Assembly (NCBI GenBank): GCA_030824495.1
Contig: JAVBXP010000024.1
Coordinates: 34,730-98,729 of the forward strand
Direction: 5' to 3'
DNA length: 64,000 bases
Origin: a bacterium
GTDB taxonomy: Bacteria > Pseudomonadota > Alphaproteobacteria > Caulobacterales > Caulobacteraceae
Positions 35,042 to 43,414 of the stretch are shown piece by piece. Every line of letters begins with the position of its first letter. Position 1 is the first letter of the stretch. The notes beneath the pieces were generated by a model that worked only from the letters and a program-made list of their open reading frames with translations, did not search any database and was not told the DNA's origin. Both the position numbers and the translations under genes were made by a program.

Positions 35042-35512
35042 TTGGCGACCGCCAAGCAGAGACTAGACCCTACCGATGCGGTGCAACCGGAAGAGTTGGC
35101 GGCAGTACTCCTCGGCTTGGCGCGTACACCCGCCGAAGTCGGATCGATGGTCGACTTGCATGATAAGCTTCGCGAAGGTTTGCCCTCAGCTAAGGTCAAG
35201 CGCCTTCGAGCCCGACTTCTTGAGATACGTGACGATCCCAATTTGTTATCGGCGCTTGGTCTAGCACTGCTCGACACCAACTCGTCTAGGAAACGATTGA
35301 CGCCGCTTCAGGGAAACTTTGCTTGGACTTTCGCGCGGCTATTGGTTCGAGCGAGCCATGTTCTCGGCGACCAGTCATCCGCGGAAAGGTGGATTTCCGA
35401 GCCGGTCATGGCCCTAAACCGTCGCTCGCCCCTTGAGCTCATGACTACCTCCGCCGGAGCGCAGGCGATCGATGATCAACTAACGCGGATGGAGTTAGGC
35501 GTTTACGTATGA
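35042..35512 (+). CDS. Orphan MbcA/ParS/Xre-type antitoxin-like protein
   Basis: A ~156-residue protein ending in the toxin-binding domain of MbcA/ParS/Xre antitoxins (formerly DUF2384): LLVRASHVLGDQSSAERWIS, then the pattern ALNRRSPLELM and GAQAIDDQLTRMELGVYV. The N-terminal half would be the Xre-like helix-turn-helix, though it is weakly conserved. I chose TTG 35042, which has GGGAGA six bases upstream; ATG 35147 is an alternative. These antitoxins normally pair with a RES-domain NAD-degrading toxin directly downstream, but none is present, so it is either orphaned or has another partner. Repeat block B lies just upstream. Confidence 0.72.
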   Translation: MATAKQRLDPTDAVQPEELAAVLLGLARTPAEVGSMVDLHDKLREGLPSAKVKRLRARLLEIRDDPNLLSALGLALLDTNSSRKRLTPLQGNFAWTFARLLVRASHVLGDQSSAERWISEPVMALNRRSPLELMTTSAGAQAIDDQLTRMELGVYV

Positions 35513-35553
35513 GCGATGCCCGCTGCGGGTCGCGAGCAGTCGCCAAGGCATCG

Positions 35554-35632
35554 CCCGGAAGCGGACGTTTGCCATCTTGCCGACAAGCGGACTGCCCCGA
35601 GGTCTCGGAAGGGTGGACAGCCGACATTGGCC
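35554..35632 (-). repeat. TGTCCGCTT-type dispersed repeat, three degenerate units
   Basis: Read on the minus strand, units resembling TGTCCGCTTCTGGC occur at about 35554-35573, 35579-35597 and 35614-35632. Related units lie at 37549, 42161-42224 and 42665-42705 on the plus strand. They occupy the gap between the antitoxin-like gene and the small membrane protein. Confidence 0.5.
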
Positions 35633-35662
35633 TCAGCGCCGTTTAAGCACTAGCGTGGGGCC

Positions 35663-36031
35663 ATGGAGACGACGCTGAAGCACGCAGGTGACGTTGTATT
35701 CCCGGACGTCGATCTCCCGCTTCCGATGAAGCTGGTCGCCTTAGCCGCAGTGTGTTGGCTCTATCTCGGGCCCCTCTGGCTAGTTGTGGAAACCCGCCGA
35801 GGAAACGTCGCCAGAAGCGTGGCGATCTATTTGACCGGCGTGACCTTAGCCACGCTCATGTTCACTGCTCACAGCGGAACGATGGGTCAAAGCATCGCTG
35901 AGCGCGTGCCAGTTTGGGCAAGGTATATATGGCTGGAGACTTTCGTTTCCGCGGGGGTGCTAACGCTGGTGGCGATCATCCTCGGGCGCATTAGCCTCAG
36001 GCTCTGGGAGCGCAGGCCTAGCATCGGTTAG
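35663..36031 (+). CDS. Small three-helix membrane protein of unknown function
   Basis: A 122-residue protein with about three membrane segments (residues 20-42, 51-68 and 89-109) and a basic C-terminus (RISLRLWERR). No family was recognised. It follows the orphan antitoxin-like gene after 150 bases of repeat-containing sequence, so coupling is not evident. Its neighbourhood looks accessory. The ATG at 35663 has only a weak purine-rich site (GTGGGG) in front, so both the start and the existence of the gene are moderately supported. Confidence 0.55.
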   Translation: METTLKHAGDVVFPDVDLPLPMKLVALAAVCWLYLGPLWLVVETRRGNVARSVAIYLTGVTLATLMFTAHSGTMGQSIAERVPVWARYIWLETFVSAGVLTLVAIILGRISLRLWERRPSIG

Positions 36032-36261
36032 GGGTCGATTCCCCCCGTGGGGGTCCGGGTCGAAACTCTCCGGTCGCGGCACCGCGGCCCGGCAGGCTTG
36101 AACGGCGAGTTTCCGGCGGCGTCTCAACTTCGGCATCTGGCGCGAGCCAGTCATTCCCAATATGTCATCCGCGGACCGGTGAGCGGACGTCTGGTCGTCG
36201 CTACTGGGTCGGCTCAACCCGGCCCAGGTGCACCTTGGATTTCCTGGGAGTTGCGCGGCGA

Positions 36262-36852
36262 TCATGCCTTAAGGTTCAGGATAAAATCGAAAGCGCCAGG
36301 CGGCATGACGTTCTGGAAGTAGGCGTCCTCCGCTTGGTGCCACTGCCGTTCCCAACGGCCGATCGTCCCTTTGCGCGCCGTGAGGCGAGCTGTCCGCACG
36401 TCGTCCGACGTCGCCACCATCACGCTCAGATCGACCAAGTCCGCCAACTCGGACGCGCGGCATAGACGCCTTCAAGGATGATGATCCGCTTCGGCGCCAC
36501 CCTGGTCGACAGGTCGCGCAATCGTCCGTCGAAGACCTCCCAATCGAAGGCCCTCCAGACGGCCTCCCGCCTGGAGCGCAGGGCTTCGAGCACCGGCCGC
36601 TGTCGGGTCCAGTCGATGCAGGCGGCCGCGCGCGCTTCAGGGCTTATCGTCGCGCAGCTTGATCCCGCCCGCATAGAAATCATCACCCTCAACGACGGCT
36701 GCGTCGAATTTCTCCGCGAGCGCCTGCGCCAGCGCCGACTTGCCCGCGCCGCTGCGCCCATCGAGCGCTAAGACAAAAGGCCGAGTCAATCCGGCAGTAC
36801 GTGCAACGATCAGCGCCGCGAGTTCGGTCACATCGCTTAGCACGCGTGGCAT
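36262..36852 (-). pseudogene. Uridine kinase-like P-loop protein, broken by two single-base shifts
   Basis: The minus strand encodes a ~196-residue uridine kinase-like protein in three pieces. Piece 1 (from ATG 36852) has the Walker A GRSGAGKSALA and ends at a TGA at 36637. Piece 2, one frame over (to 36426), has ACIDWTRQRPVLEA, FDWEVFDGRL and IIILEGVYAARP. Piece 3, back in the first frame (36447 to 36262), has DLVDLSVMVAT, GRWERQWHQAEDAYF and MPPGAFDFIL. The pieces join perfectly if one extra A near 36640-36648 is removed and one missing base near 36450 is restored. It is either a recent pseudogene or contains two sequencing errors; the conserved sequence favours very recent damage or error. 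Confidence 0.8.
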
Positions 36853-36894
36853 TCCGCAACTCCTTCAACCGCCTAACGCGTCAGACGCATTCGC

Positions 36895-37425
36895 TCACTT
36901 GCCATAGACGAAGACCGCGCGCCTTGTGGCTGGCGCAATGATCAGCAGTCCGTTACGCCCACTGGAGTAATATGCTCCTGGATGCGCGAGCGTGTGGTTC
37001 ACCAGACGTACGATTTGCGGATCGACGCGAAGGCCTAAGTCCTCGGGCCCCTCGCAGATCACGTCACAGATGTCAGCGCTCCCGAGAATCCTGTTGAAGA
37101 CCCGGACCGGCGGATCAATCGGGGTCGCTCGCCATTCCTGATATTGCGAGCGGCCATTTCCAGGGAGCGTCGAGAGATAAGGCGCAGCCTGTCGCGCAAC
37201 GGCTTGAGCAGCATCGGCGGGGAGTTCGTAGACGATGATCCCGGCCTCGTTGCCGCCAGGGCCCAAGCCCCAGACTTTCGTCTCAGCATAGAGCACGCGG
37301 TGCACGTGGAGGCTTGCCGGTATGAAGCCCAGACGCCACCGATGTTCGTGTCCCAGCCAGCCCACGTAGAGCAGCGCGCCAGCGGCAGCGACGACGATCA
37401 GTGGGCGAATGGGTCGCTTCAGCAT
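36895..37425 (-). CDS. Membrane-anchored hypothetical protein
   Basis: A 176-residue protein with one N-terminal hydrophobic segment (about residues 8-24), giving a signal anchor with the rest outside the cytosol. The soluble part contains a pair of Cys in DICDVICEG. No family was recognised. It lies on the minus strand upstream of the broken uridine kinase (42-base gap), so the two may once have been co-transcribed. Confidence 0.62.
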   Translation of the reverse strand: MLKRPIRPLIVVAAAGALLYVGWLGHEHRWRLGFIPASLHVHRVLYAETKVWGLGPGGNEAGIIVYELPADAAQAVARQAAPYLSTLPGNGRSQYQEWRATPIDPPVRVFNRILGSADICDVICEGPEDLGLRVDPQIVRLVNHTLAHPGAYYSSGRNGLLIIAPATRRAVFVYGK

Positions 37426-37591
37426 GCTGACCGGACTACCTAAGCGAACTATACCGTAGTGATGACACGTGAGGGTTAGGGTCTCCTAAAGCCCGACTAG
37501 GGTCGGATCCAGTCGGAGGCGATGCTCCAGCAAGCGGACCATCAGTTGTGTCCGCTTCCAGCTTGGGAGCCTGGTTGAGCCGGCTGAGCTA

Positions 37592-38338
37592 TTAGAGTTC
37601 CTGAGCAGTGGGTCTGAAGAGGATCTCGTTGATCCCGACTTCCTCGGGTTCGTTGATGGCGAAGGCGACCAGGCGCGCCAGCGTTTCGGCAGGGACGCCG
37701 ATCTGGCCGACGTAGTCCTGATTGGCTTTCTGAACGTCCGTCTCACTGATGTGGTCGAGGAGTTCGGTCTTGACCGCGCCTGGCGAGATAATCGTGGTCC
37801 GGATGTTGTGAGGCGCCATCTCCTGACGCAGTCCCTCCGAGAGGGCGCGAACCGCGAACTTGGTGGCGGAATAGACGGCGGAGCCGCCGAACAGCTTATG
37901 CCCCGCTACCGACGAGACATTGATGATGTGGCCCGACTTTTGGGCGATCATGTGCGGCAGCGCGGCGGCGACTCCGTAGAGCACGCCCTTCAGATTGACG
38001 TCGATCATCTGGTCCCACTCGTCGACCTTCACGCGCTCTAGTGGAGACAGAGGCATGACCCCGGCGTTGTTGATGATCACGTCGATGCGTCCGTAGGTGT
38101 CGATAGCCGCGTCCACGAGCCGCTGTAGATCTTCTCGGTTCGTGACGTCCGTCTCGACGGCGATGGCCTTGCCGCCTGCGGCCGTGATTTCGGCCGCGAG
38201 GCTATCGATGCGGTCGGAGCGACGGGCGCCGAGGACGACGGCGGCTCCCCTGTCAGCCAGGTGACGCGCCGCGGCGGCGCCCATGCCGCTGGATGCGCCG
38301 GTGATGACGATGGTTTTCCCAGTGATGTTGTCGGTCAT
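37592..38338 (-). CDS. SDR family oxidoreductase
   Basis: A 248-residue classical [11 protein letters not shown] at 13-20, NNAG at 90-93, Ser142-143, and Tyr156/Lys160 in YSATK. Arg39-Arg40 (LGARRSD) suggests NADP(H). It is similar to YdfG/short-chain reductases of broad specificity. It is the last gene of a four-gene operon (MFS, hydrolase, cupin, SDR) with four-base overlaps throughout, governed by a divergent LysR gene. Confidence 0.92.
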   Translation of the reverse strand: MTDNITGKTIVITGASSGMGAAAARHLADRGAAVVLGARRSDRIDSLAAEITAAGGKAIAVETDVTNREDLQRLVDAAIDTYGRIDVIINNAGVMPLSPLERVKVDEWDQMIDVNLKGVLYGVAAALPHMIAQKSGHIINVSSVAGHKLFGGSAVYSATKFAVRALSEGLRQEMAPHNIRTTIISPGAVKTELLDHISETDVQKANQDYVGQIGVPAETLARLVAFAINEPEEVGINEILFRPTAQEL

Positions 38339-38847
38339 TTTCGATTTGCTTCCGTTTCGGTCGCCGACGCGTCGGCGCGGTATTGTTCGTCAGTGACGTG
38401 CTCCATCCAGGTGACGGGCGATCCGTTCAGGCTTTCCTGGATGGCGATGTGCGTCATCGCTTCATGCGGCGTCGCGCCGTGCCAGTGCTTGTGCTCGGGC
38501 GGGCACCACAGAACGTCGCCGGCACGGAACTCCAGCTTCGGGCCGCCCTCGATTTGGGTCCAGCCGACGCCTTCGGTGACGATCAGGGTCTGGCCGAGCG
38601 GGTGGACATGCCAAGCCGTACGCGCGCCCGGTTCGAAATGCACGATCGCGCCGCCGACGCGTGACGGCGCCTCGCGCTGAAACTGCCCGCTGATGGTGAC
38701 ACGGCCGGTGAACCATTTGGCGGGACCATCGATGGTGGTCTGGTCGGCTTTGCGGGTGATTTCCATGACGGGAGCGCCCTCCTGGGTTTGCATGGGGGTT
38801 TCGCCGCCTAACAGGGCGGCAGTGGCTAAGAGCATCGAGGCGATCAC
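38335..38847 (-). CDS. Cupin-domain protein with possible signal peptide
   Basis: A 170-residue single cupin. The first metal motif is in [24 protein letters not shown] and the second in [18 protein letters not shown], so His and Glu ligands for a metal are present. It resembles small cupins found with carboxymuconolactone decarboxylases. The N-terminal [15 protein letters not shown] is a short hydrophobic leader that may be an export signal; an internal Met at residue 19 or 28 would give a cytosolic protein. The overlap with the hydrolase stop (ATGA) supports the long start. Confidence 0.85.
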   Translation of the reverse strand: MIASMLLATAALLGGETPMQTQEGAPVMEITRKADQTTIDGPAKWFTGRVTISGQFQREAPSRVGGAIVHFEPGARTAWHVHPLGQTLIVTEGVGWTQIEGGPKLEFRAGDVLWCPPEHKHWHGATPHEAMTHIAIQESLNGSPVTWMEHVTDEQYRADASATETEANRK

Positions 38848-39938
38848 GACAGGCGCTCCTCGAAGAAGCGCGTCAGCCGGTCGAACGGGATCAAGTCGAC
38901 GCGGTCGTAGAGATCGACGTGGCTGGCGCCGGCGACGATCACCAGTTCCTTCGGCTCAGCCGCCGCCGCGAACGCCGTCTCGCTGAAGTAGCGAGAGTGG
39001 GCGTTCTCGCCGTGGATCAGCAGGATCGGCCGGGGCGAGATTTCTGCGATGTAGGTCATCAGCGGGAAGGTCATGAACGACAGCGGGGTCGTGACCGACC
39101 AGGCGTTGCCGGAGTTCACCGCGCGTGCGTGGTAGCCGCGCGGGGTCATGTAGTAGGCGTTGTAATCGACCAGGAACTGCGCCTCGCCGCCTTTCAGTTT
39201 ATTGGAGGCCGGACCGTAGGCGAGGCTGCCCTTGCGCGCATCGACCCAGCGCTGACGGCTCATCTGCTCCAGCGATTGGGCCCGCTGTTCCGGCGTGACG
39301 ATGTCGTTGTAGCCGCACGACATGACGCGGCTCATGTCATACATGGTGCTGGTTGCGACGGCCTTGACGCGCTTGTCGGTGGCGACCGCGTTCAGCGCTA
39401 TGCCGCCCCAGCCGCAGATGCCGATGACGCCGATCCTCTCCTGATCGACCGAGGGATGCAGGCCGAGGAAATCCACCGCCGCCATGAAATCTTCGGTGTT
39501 GATGTCGGGCGATGCCACGTTGCGCGGCTCGCCGCCGCTCTCGCCTGTGAAGGACGGATCGAACGCCAGGGCGACGAAGCCGCGCGCCGCCATCGTCTGG
39601 GCATAGAGGCCCGATGACTGTTCCTTGACCGCGCCGAACGGACCGCCGACCGCGAGGGCCGCCAGACGCTGGCCGTCGTGACCACGGGGTCGATACAGGT
39701 CGCCCGTAAGGGTGATGCCGTAGCGGTTGGTGAAGGTGACCTTCTGGTGGTCGACGGCTTCGTTGCGGGGGAACACCTTGTCCCAGTCGCTGGTCATGGT
39801 CTGCGCCTCTGCATTGGAGGTGGAGAGGAGCGACGCGGCGGCCAGGGCGGTCACGCCGGCGCCGGTCAGTCTCATCAGGCCTCGACGGTCCATTGCGGGG
39901 GACGTCCGGGTCTGAAGATCGTGGGAAGTCGGGGTCAT
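38844..39938 (-). CDS. Alpha/beta hydrolase with Cys nucleophile and Tat-like leader
   Basis: A 364-residue hydrolase of the YcjY/DltD-adjacent alpha/beta group. The nucleophile elbow is GICGWGG with Cys175 in place of Ser, as in dienelactone hydrolase-type enzymes. The acid and His are expected in [15 protein letters not shown] and GASHVDLYD. The leader [21 protein letters not shown] carries a twin-arginine motif, so export to the periplasm is likely. It is the second gene of the LysR-linked operon, overlapping its neighbours by four bases on both sides. The substrate is unknown. Confidence 0.87.
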   Translation of the reverse strand: MTPTSHDLQTRTSPAMDRRGLMRLTGAGVTALAAASLLSTSNAEAQTMTSDWDKVFPRNEAVDHQKVTFTNRYGITLTGDLYRPRGHDGQRLAALAVGGPFGAVKEQSSGLYAQTMAARGFVALAFDPSFTGESGGEPRNVASPDINTEDFMAAVDFLGLHPSVDQERIGVIGICGWGGIALNAVATDKRVKAVATSTMYDMSRVMSCGYNDIVTPEQRAQSLEQMSRQRWVDARKGSLAYGPASNKLKGGEAQFLVDYNAYYMTPRGYHARAVNSGNAWSVTTPLSFMTFPLMTYIAEISPRPILLIHGENAHSRYFSETAFAAAAEPKELVIVAGASHVDLYDRVDLIPFDRLTRFFEERLS

Positions 39939-41149
39939 CTTGGCTCCGGGGTTTGGGTCCAGCGGGGTTTCAGTAGGGTGCGCCCGTCGCGGACGATGAG
40001 CACCGCCACGGCAGCTAGGGTGACGCTTGCGATCAGGACGGCGTTGATCGACATGTGATCGAGCAGGAGGCCGCCAATGACAGCGCCCAGCAGGATCGAG
40101 GCCTGGACGGCGGCGACCATCAGGCCGCCTGCGGCTTCTGGCGCGTCCTCGGCGTTCTGGGACATCCAGGTCATCCAGATCACCGACATGGCGGTGTTCA
40201 TCGCGCCCCAGACGACCAGAAGAAGCCCCGCCGCGATCGGCCAGCCGCCGACGATCAGCAGCCCGGCGGTGACCGCGCCCATGACTAGGGCCGGCAGACG
40301 CAGAAGCCTCGAGACGTCACCCTTGATGAAGCGGCCCGAAGCCCAGGTGCCTACGAAGCCGGCGCAACCGAGCGCCAGCAGCAGGAGCGACAGGCCGGTG
40401 ACGCCCACCCCCGTGACGTCTTCGAGGAAGGGCCGAAGATAGGTGAACAGGGTGAAGGCCGATCCCCACGACAGCATCGAGGCAATCAGGCCGACCAGGA
40501 AATACCGGCGACGCAGCAGGTCGATCATGTCGCCAATGCCCTGCCGCGTACGGGCAGGCAGGGAGGGCAGGGCGACGACGTGCCAGACAAGGTTCGCGGC
40601 CACCAATGGCGTCAGCGCCCAGAACACCTCGCGCCAGCCGAACAGGCCGCCGAAATAGCTGCCGATCGGCGCGGCGAAGGCGGCAGCGATGGCCTGCCCG
40701 CCATACATCAGCGCCAGGGCGCGTGGCACATCCGCAGCCGGAACGAGCCGCATGATGACGGATGTCGCCAGCGCCCAGAAGCCGCCGATGCAGAGGCCCA
40801 GCAGGGCGCGTCCGATCATCAGGACCTCAAAGTTCGGGGCCGCAGCGACCAGCGCCAGAGAGACGCCCATCAGGCCAGCGAGACCGACGAGAACCCATTT
40901 GCGGTTCAACCGCCCGGCGACAGTGCTCACACCCAAGCTGGCTACGACCGCGAACAGGCTGCTGATCGAGACCGCCTGACCGGTCTGCCCGACAGAGGCG
41001 TCGAGGCCCTCGGCCATGGGTGTCAGAAGACTGACCGGCATGAACTCCGACGCGATCAGCAACGCCACACACAGGGCCATCGACAGCACGGCGCCCCAAG
41101 CGGCGGTGGGCGTCGGGGCTTCGGATGTTGGTGCGGTGGGCGCGAGCAT
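39935..41149 (-). CDS. MFS transporter, DHA1 type (NepI/AraJ-like)
   Basis: A ~404-residue, 12-helix major facilitator. It has FMPVSLLTPMAEGL after helix 1, the loop 2-3 motif GRLNRKWVL and RALLGLCIGGFWA in helix 4, as in purine or sugar efflux DHA1 members. I chose ATG 41149, which has GAGGGAG directly upstream, over ATG 41164 five codons earlier. It is the first gene of the LysR-linked operon, so it is the most direct regulatory target. Probably an exporter for the operon's substrate or product. Confidence 0.9.
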   Translation of the reverse strand: MLAPTAPTSEAPTPTAAWGAVLSMALCVALLIASEFMPVSLLTPMAEGLDASVGQTGQAVSISSLFAVVASLGVSTVAGRLNRKWVLVGLAGLMGVSLALVAAAPNFEVLMIGRALLGLCIGGFWALATSVIMRLVPAADVPRALALMYGGQAIAAAFAAPIGSYFGGLFGWREVFWALTPLVAANLVWHVVALPSLPARTRQGIGDMIDLLRRRYFLVGLIASMLSWGSAFTLFTYLRPFLEDVTGVGVTGLSLLLLALGCAGFVGTWASGRFIKGDVSRLLRLPALVMGAVTAGLLIVGGWPIAAGLLLVVWGAMNTAMSVIWMTWMSQNAEDAPEAAGGLMVAAVQASILLGAVIGGLLLDHMSINAVLIASVTLAAVAVLIVRDGRTLLKPRWTQTPEPR

Positions 41150-41226
41150 GGTCGTCTCCCTCATTCTTCGAGAGACAAACTAAGTCTTGGCCATCAAAGC
41201 GATTAGCCAGAGAGATCGGCATGAAC

Positions 41227-41245
41227 TAATCGATGTAGGCGATTA
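41227..41245. promoter_or_regulatory. LysR-type operator
   Basis: Dyad TAATCG-N7-CGATTA, which also contains a T-N11-A core (T41230 to A41242), lies between the divergent MFS operon and the LysR gene, 17 bases before the LysR start. A CGATTA half also occurs upstream near 41200. It is the expected binding site of the LysR protein. Confidence 0.7.
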
Positions 41246-41261
41246 ATCGAGGAGGCCGACC

Positions 41262-42158
41262 ATGGCCGGACCAGACCTGAACCAGTTGACCTGGTTCCAG
41301 ATCGTCGCCGAGGAGCGCAGCTTCACAAAGGCCGCTGCTCGGATCGGCGTGGCGCAATCGACACTTAGCCATGCCATCCGTCAGCTTGAGGCGCGCCTGG
41401 GCATCCGGTTGCTAACCCGCACGACCCGAAGCGTCGCGCTCACGGCGGCCGGCGAGCGTTTGCTCCAGACGATCACGCCGCGCCTGGCTGAGATCGAGCA
41501 GGAGATCGAAAGCCTGACCAGCGTGCGGGACAGACCGGCAGGCTCGATCCGCCTGACCCTGTCCGACCATGCTCTGGACAGCGTCGTTTGGCCTAAGCTC
41601 AAGCCGGTGCTCGCCGCCTATCCCGAGATCAAGGTCGAACTGATCCTCGACAGCACCTTCCGCAACATCGTCGAGGAGCGCTTCGATGCGGGCGTCCGCC
41701 TTGGCGAGAGCGTCGAGAAGGACATGATCGCGGTGCGCATCGGTCCCGACTGGCGTCTCGTCGCCGTCGCCTCACCGTCCTATCTGGCCGAACACGGCAG
41801 GCCCGCCCATCCCAAGGATCTCGTCGCTCACGTGTGCATCAACATGCGTCACGAGTCAGCAGGCAGTCTCTATGCCTGGGAGTTCGAAAAGGACGGGCAG
41901 GCCATCCGCGTTCGGGTCGATGGCCAAGTCGCCTTCAACAACTCCTACGCCATGATCGACGCGGCGGTCAGTGGGCTAGGGATCGCCTATGTGCCCGAAG
42001 ACATCGTGGCGTCCCGCATCTTGTCAGGGGCACTGGAGCGGATCCTAGACGACTGGTCCCCGATGTTCGACGGCTATTTCCTTTACTACCCCAGCCGTCG
42101 TCAGAACCTCGCAGCCTTCCAGATTGTCGTGGACGCTCTTCGCTACCCAAAAAGCTGA
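41262..42158 (+). CDS. LysR-family transcriptional regulator
   Basis: A 298-residue LysR protein: winged helix with FTKAAARIGVAQSTLSHAIRQLEARLGIRLLTRTTRSVALT (residues about 20-61) and a co-inducer domain with GSIRLTLSDHAL and GLGIAYVPEDIV. A ribosome site GAGGAGG precedes the ATG. It is divergent from the MFS-hydrolase-cupin-SDR operon with a dyad between them, so it should activate or repress that operon and itself in response to a small ligand. It belongs to the large CrgA/PecT-like group. Confidence 0.92.
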   Translation: MAGPDLNQLTWFQIVAEERSFTKAAARIGVAQSTLSHAIRQLEARLGIRLLTRTTRSVALTAAGERLLQTITPRLAEIEQEIESLTSVRDRPAGSIRLTLSDHALDSVVWPKLKPVLAAYPEIKVELILDSTFRNIVEERFDAGVRLGESVEKDMIAVRIGPDWRLVAVASPSYLAEHGRPAHPKDLVAHVCINMRHESAGSLYAWEFEKDGQAIRVRVDGQVAFNNSYAMIDAAVSGLGIAYVPEDIVASRILSGALERILDDWSPMFDGYFLYYPSRRQNLAAFQIVVDALRYPKS

Positions 42159-42160
42159 AG

Positions 42161-42224
42161 GTCTGCTTTCCGGCCCGTCGCCAATGTCCGCTTCTGGCGC
42201 GGTCCCGACGTCCGTTTTGGCGCG
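42161..42224 (+). repeat. Tandem TGTCCGCTTCTGGC-type repeat, three units with 24-bp period
   Basis: Units GTCTGCTTTCCGGCCC (42161), TGTCCGCTTCTGGCGC (42185) and CGTCCGTTTTGGCGCG (42209) are spaced exactly 24 bases. They start two bases after the LysR stop and precede the small zinc-ribbon gene. The related pair at 42665-42705 is on the other side of that gene. Confidence 0.7.
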
Positions 42225-42240
42225 TTGCCCAACAAGTCCA

Positions 42241-42516
42241 CTATTTCTTCTTGGGACTCTTTGCGACTCTGATCTTGTCCCCGCACCAGGGGCAGTGAGC
42301 CACTTGTACGCCGCTGCGCCTCACAAACGAGCCATCAGAATCGACGGGCATCATGTAGACGATGAAGTCGTCCCCTTCGGTCATGTTGGCAACGAAGAAG
42401 AATTTTTCCTCGAAGGCGTGCTCAAGTCGACCGCAAGAACATTGTGGCTTCTTTGCCCATTCGAATCCTCCTTCGACATGGTCAGCCGGCACTCCGGTAT
42501 CGATCTTCCCTTGCAT
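42241..42516 (-). CDS. Small zinc-ribbon-like hypothetical protein
   Basis: A 91-residue protein with two Cys pairs, QCSC near residue 26 and HCPWCGDKI near residue 74, the pattern of a treble-clef or zinc-ribbon fold. A basic tail KSPKKK follows. AAAGGA lies shortly upstream of the ATG, supporting translation. No family was recognised. It is flanked on both sides by the same 24-25-base-period repeat, suggesting it arrived as a unit with that sequence. Confidence 0.65.
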   Translation of the reverse strand: MQGKIDTGVPADHVEGGFEWAKKPQCSCGRLEHAFEEKFFFVANMTEGDDFIVYMMPVDSDGSFVRRSGVQVAHCPWCGDKIRVAKSPKKK

Positions 42517-42664
42517 TCCGTTGTCCTTTTCTCAGCAGAAGAACCTAGCAGATCAAGACTGCCATAGCACTTGGCCTGGCGATTTACCCCCATACTGGTC
42601 AAGCGGTACTGGCAAGCATGCCATGAGGCGTGCCCACCACCCGGCAGATTGGAAGCACGGCGAA

Positions 42665-42705
42665 TTTCTGCTTTTTGGCTCGCGCCCAATTTCCGCTTCT
42701 GGCGC
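42665..42705 (+). repeat. Second block of the TGTCCGCTTCTGGC-type repeat, two units
   Basis: Units TTTCTGCTTTTTGGCTC (42665) and TTTCCGCTTCTGGCGC (42690) are 25 bases apart, in the same orientation as the block at 42161-42224. They lie between the zinc-ribbon gene and the lipoprotein gene. Confidence 0.65.
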
Positions 42706-42737
42706 TAAGCGGTCCACGCGAGCAGAGGGCGTCGGAT

Positions 42738-43172
42738 CTAGGGACGTCGGCAGTTAAATCCCCGGGGCTTGAACTCAAGACGCTTTGGATGGTGCTCAAG
42801 GTCCGCCGGCAGATGGAAGTCGTCATAGGCCAAAAAGCCTGAAATTTCTCTGCCGGGGGGGACGTAGGTCGCACAGCCCTCGGGGCAATAGCCGGTGTTG
42901 AAGCCTCGAAGGGCGAACCTTCGACCAGCGACATGCAGAAATACGCGGTTACCGTCCTGGTCGATGGCGCCGCCTTGGTTGGGCCAATGCTCAGGCAGGA
43001 CGCAAATGCCGCTTAGATCAGCGTTGCGATACGACACCACTACCCGCCTGTCGCTAGGCTGGTCCTCGAAGCTGTAGGCCAGCGGGCGGAGGTCGGTCGT
43101 GGTCGTGGCGCATCCGACTACCGCCGCCAACGCGGCGACGATCGAAATAGCCAACCCTTTTGACCCAAGCAT
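42738..43172 (-). CDS. Hypothetical lipoprotein
   Basis: A ~144-residue protein with a lipoprotein leader (MLGSKGLAISIVAALAAVVGC, lipobox VVGC) followed by a Thr-rich linker and a compact domain holding three further Cys (SGICVLP, GYCPEGCATYVPPG). No family was recognised. The start is uncertain: ATG 43172 gives a canonical leader but has no clear ribosome site, while a TTG at 43208 would extend it by 12 residues. It lies at the edge of the accessory region, before the tRNA. Confidence 0.6.
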   Translation of the reverse strand: MLGSKGLAISIVAALAAVVGCATTTTDLRPLAYSFEDQPSDRRVVVSYRNADLSGICVLPEHWPNQGGAIDQDGNRVFLHVAGRRFALRGFNTGYCPEGCATYVPPGREISGFLAYDDFHLPADLEHHPKRLEFKPRGFNCRRP

Positions 43173-43350
43173 GGACTGAAGCTTGGCCGTGAAGCAGCAA
43201 GTTCGCAATGGCGCAGATGCAGCGCGCGCCGCCCACTGAGTCCGTTTTCCCAGGAGCCGTACTCCGCTGCTGGTTCTTTTCGTCCGCGGCGGGCCCCCTT
43301 TGTCCCGTCATTGCAATTCAAGTCCGAGCGCTTGCGACCGGTTCTCAATT

Positions 43351-43393
43351 TGGTCAGTCTTAAGTTGCAAATGGGCCAGTCTTAAATTGCGCC
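43351..43393 (-). repeat. Repeat block C: two inverted units related to blocks A and B
   Basis: On the minus strand the units read GCAATTTAAGACTGGCCC (43374-43391) and GCAACTTAAGACTGACC (43353-43369). They are the inverse orientation of blocks A and B and the best-conserved copies. The block ends 22 bases from the 3' end of tRNA-Arg. Confidence 0.65.
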
Positions 43394-43414
43394 GACACAC
43401 GCCGACAACATTCT

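Noticed and set aside
34904..43393. Composite transposon between repeat blocks B and C
   Set aside because: No transposase, target-site duplication or intact element end was seen, so only an accessory block is proposed.
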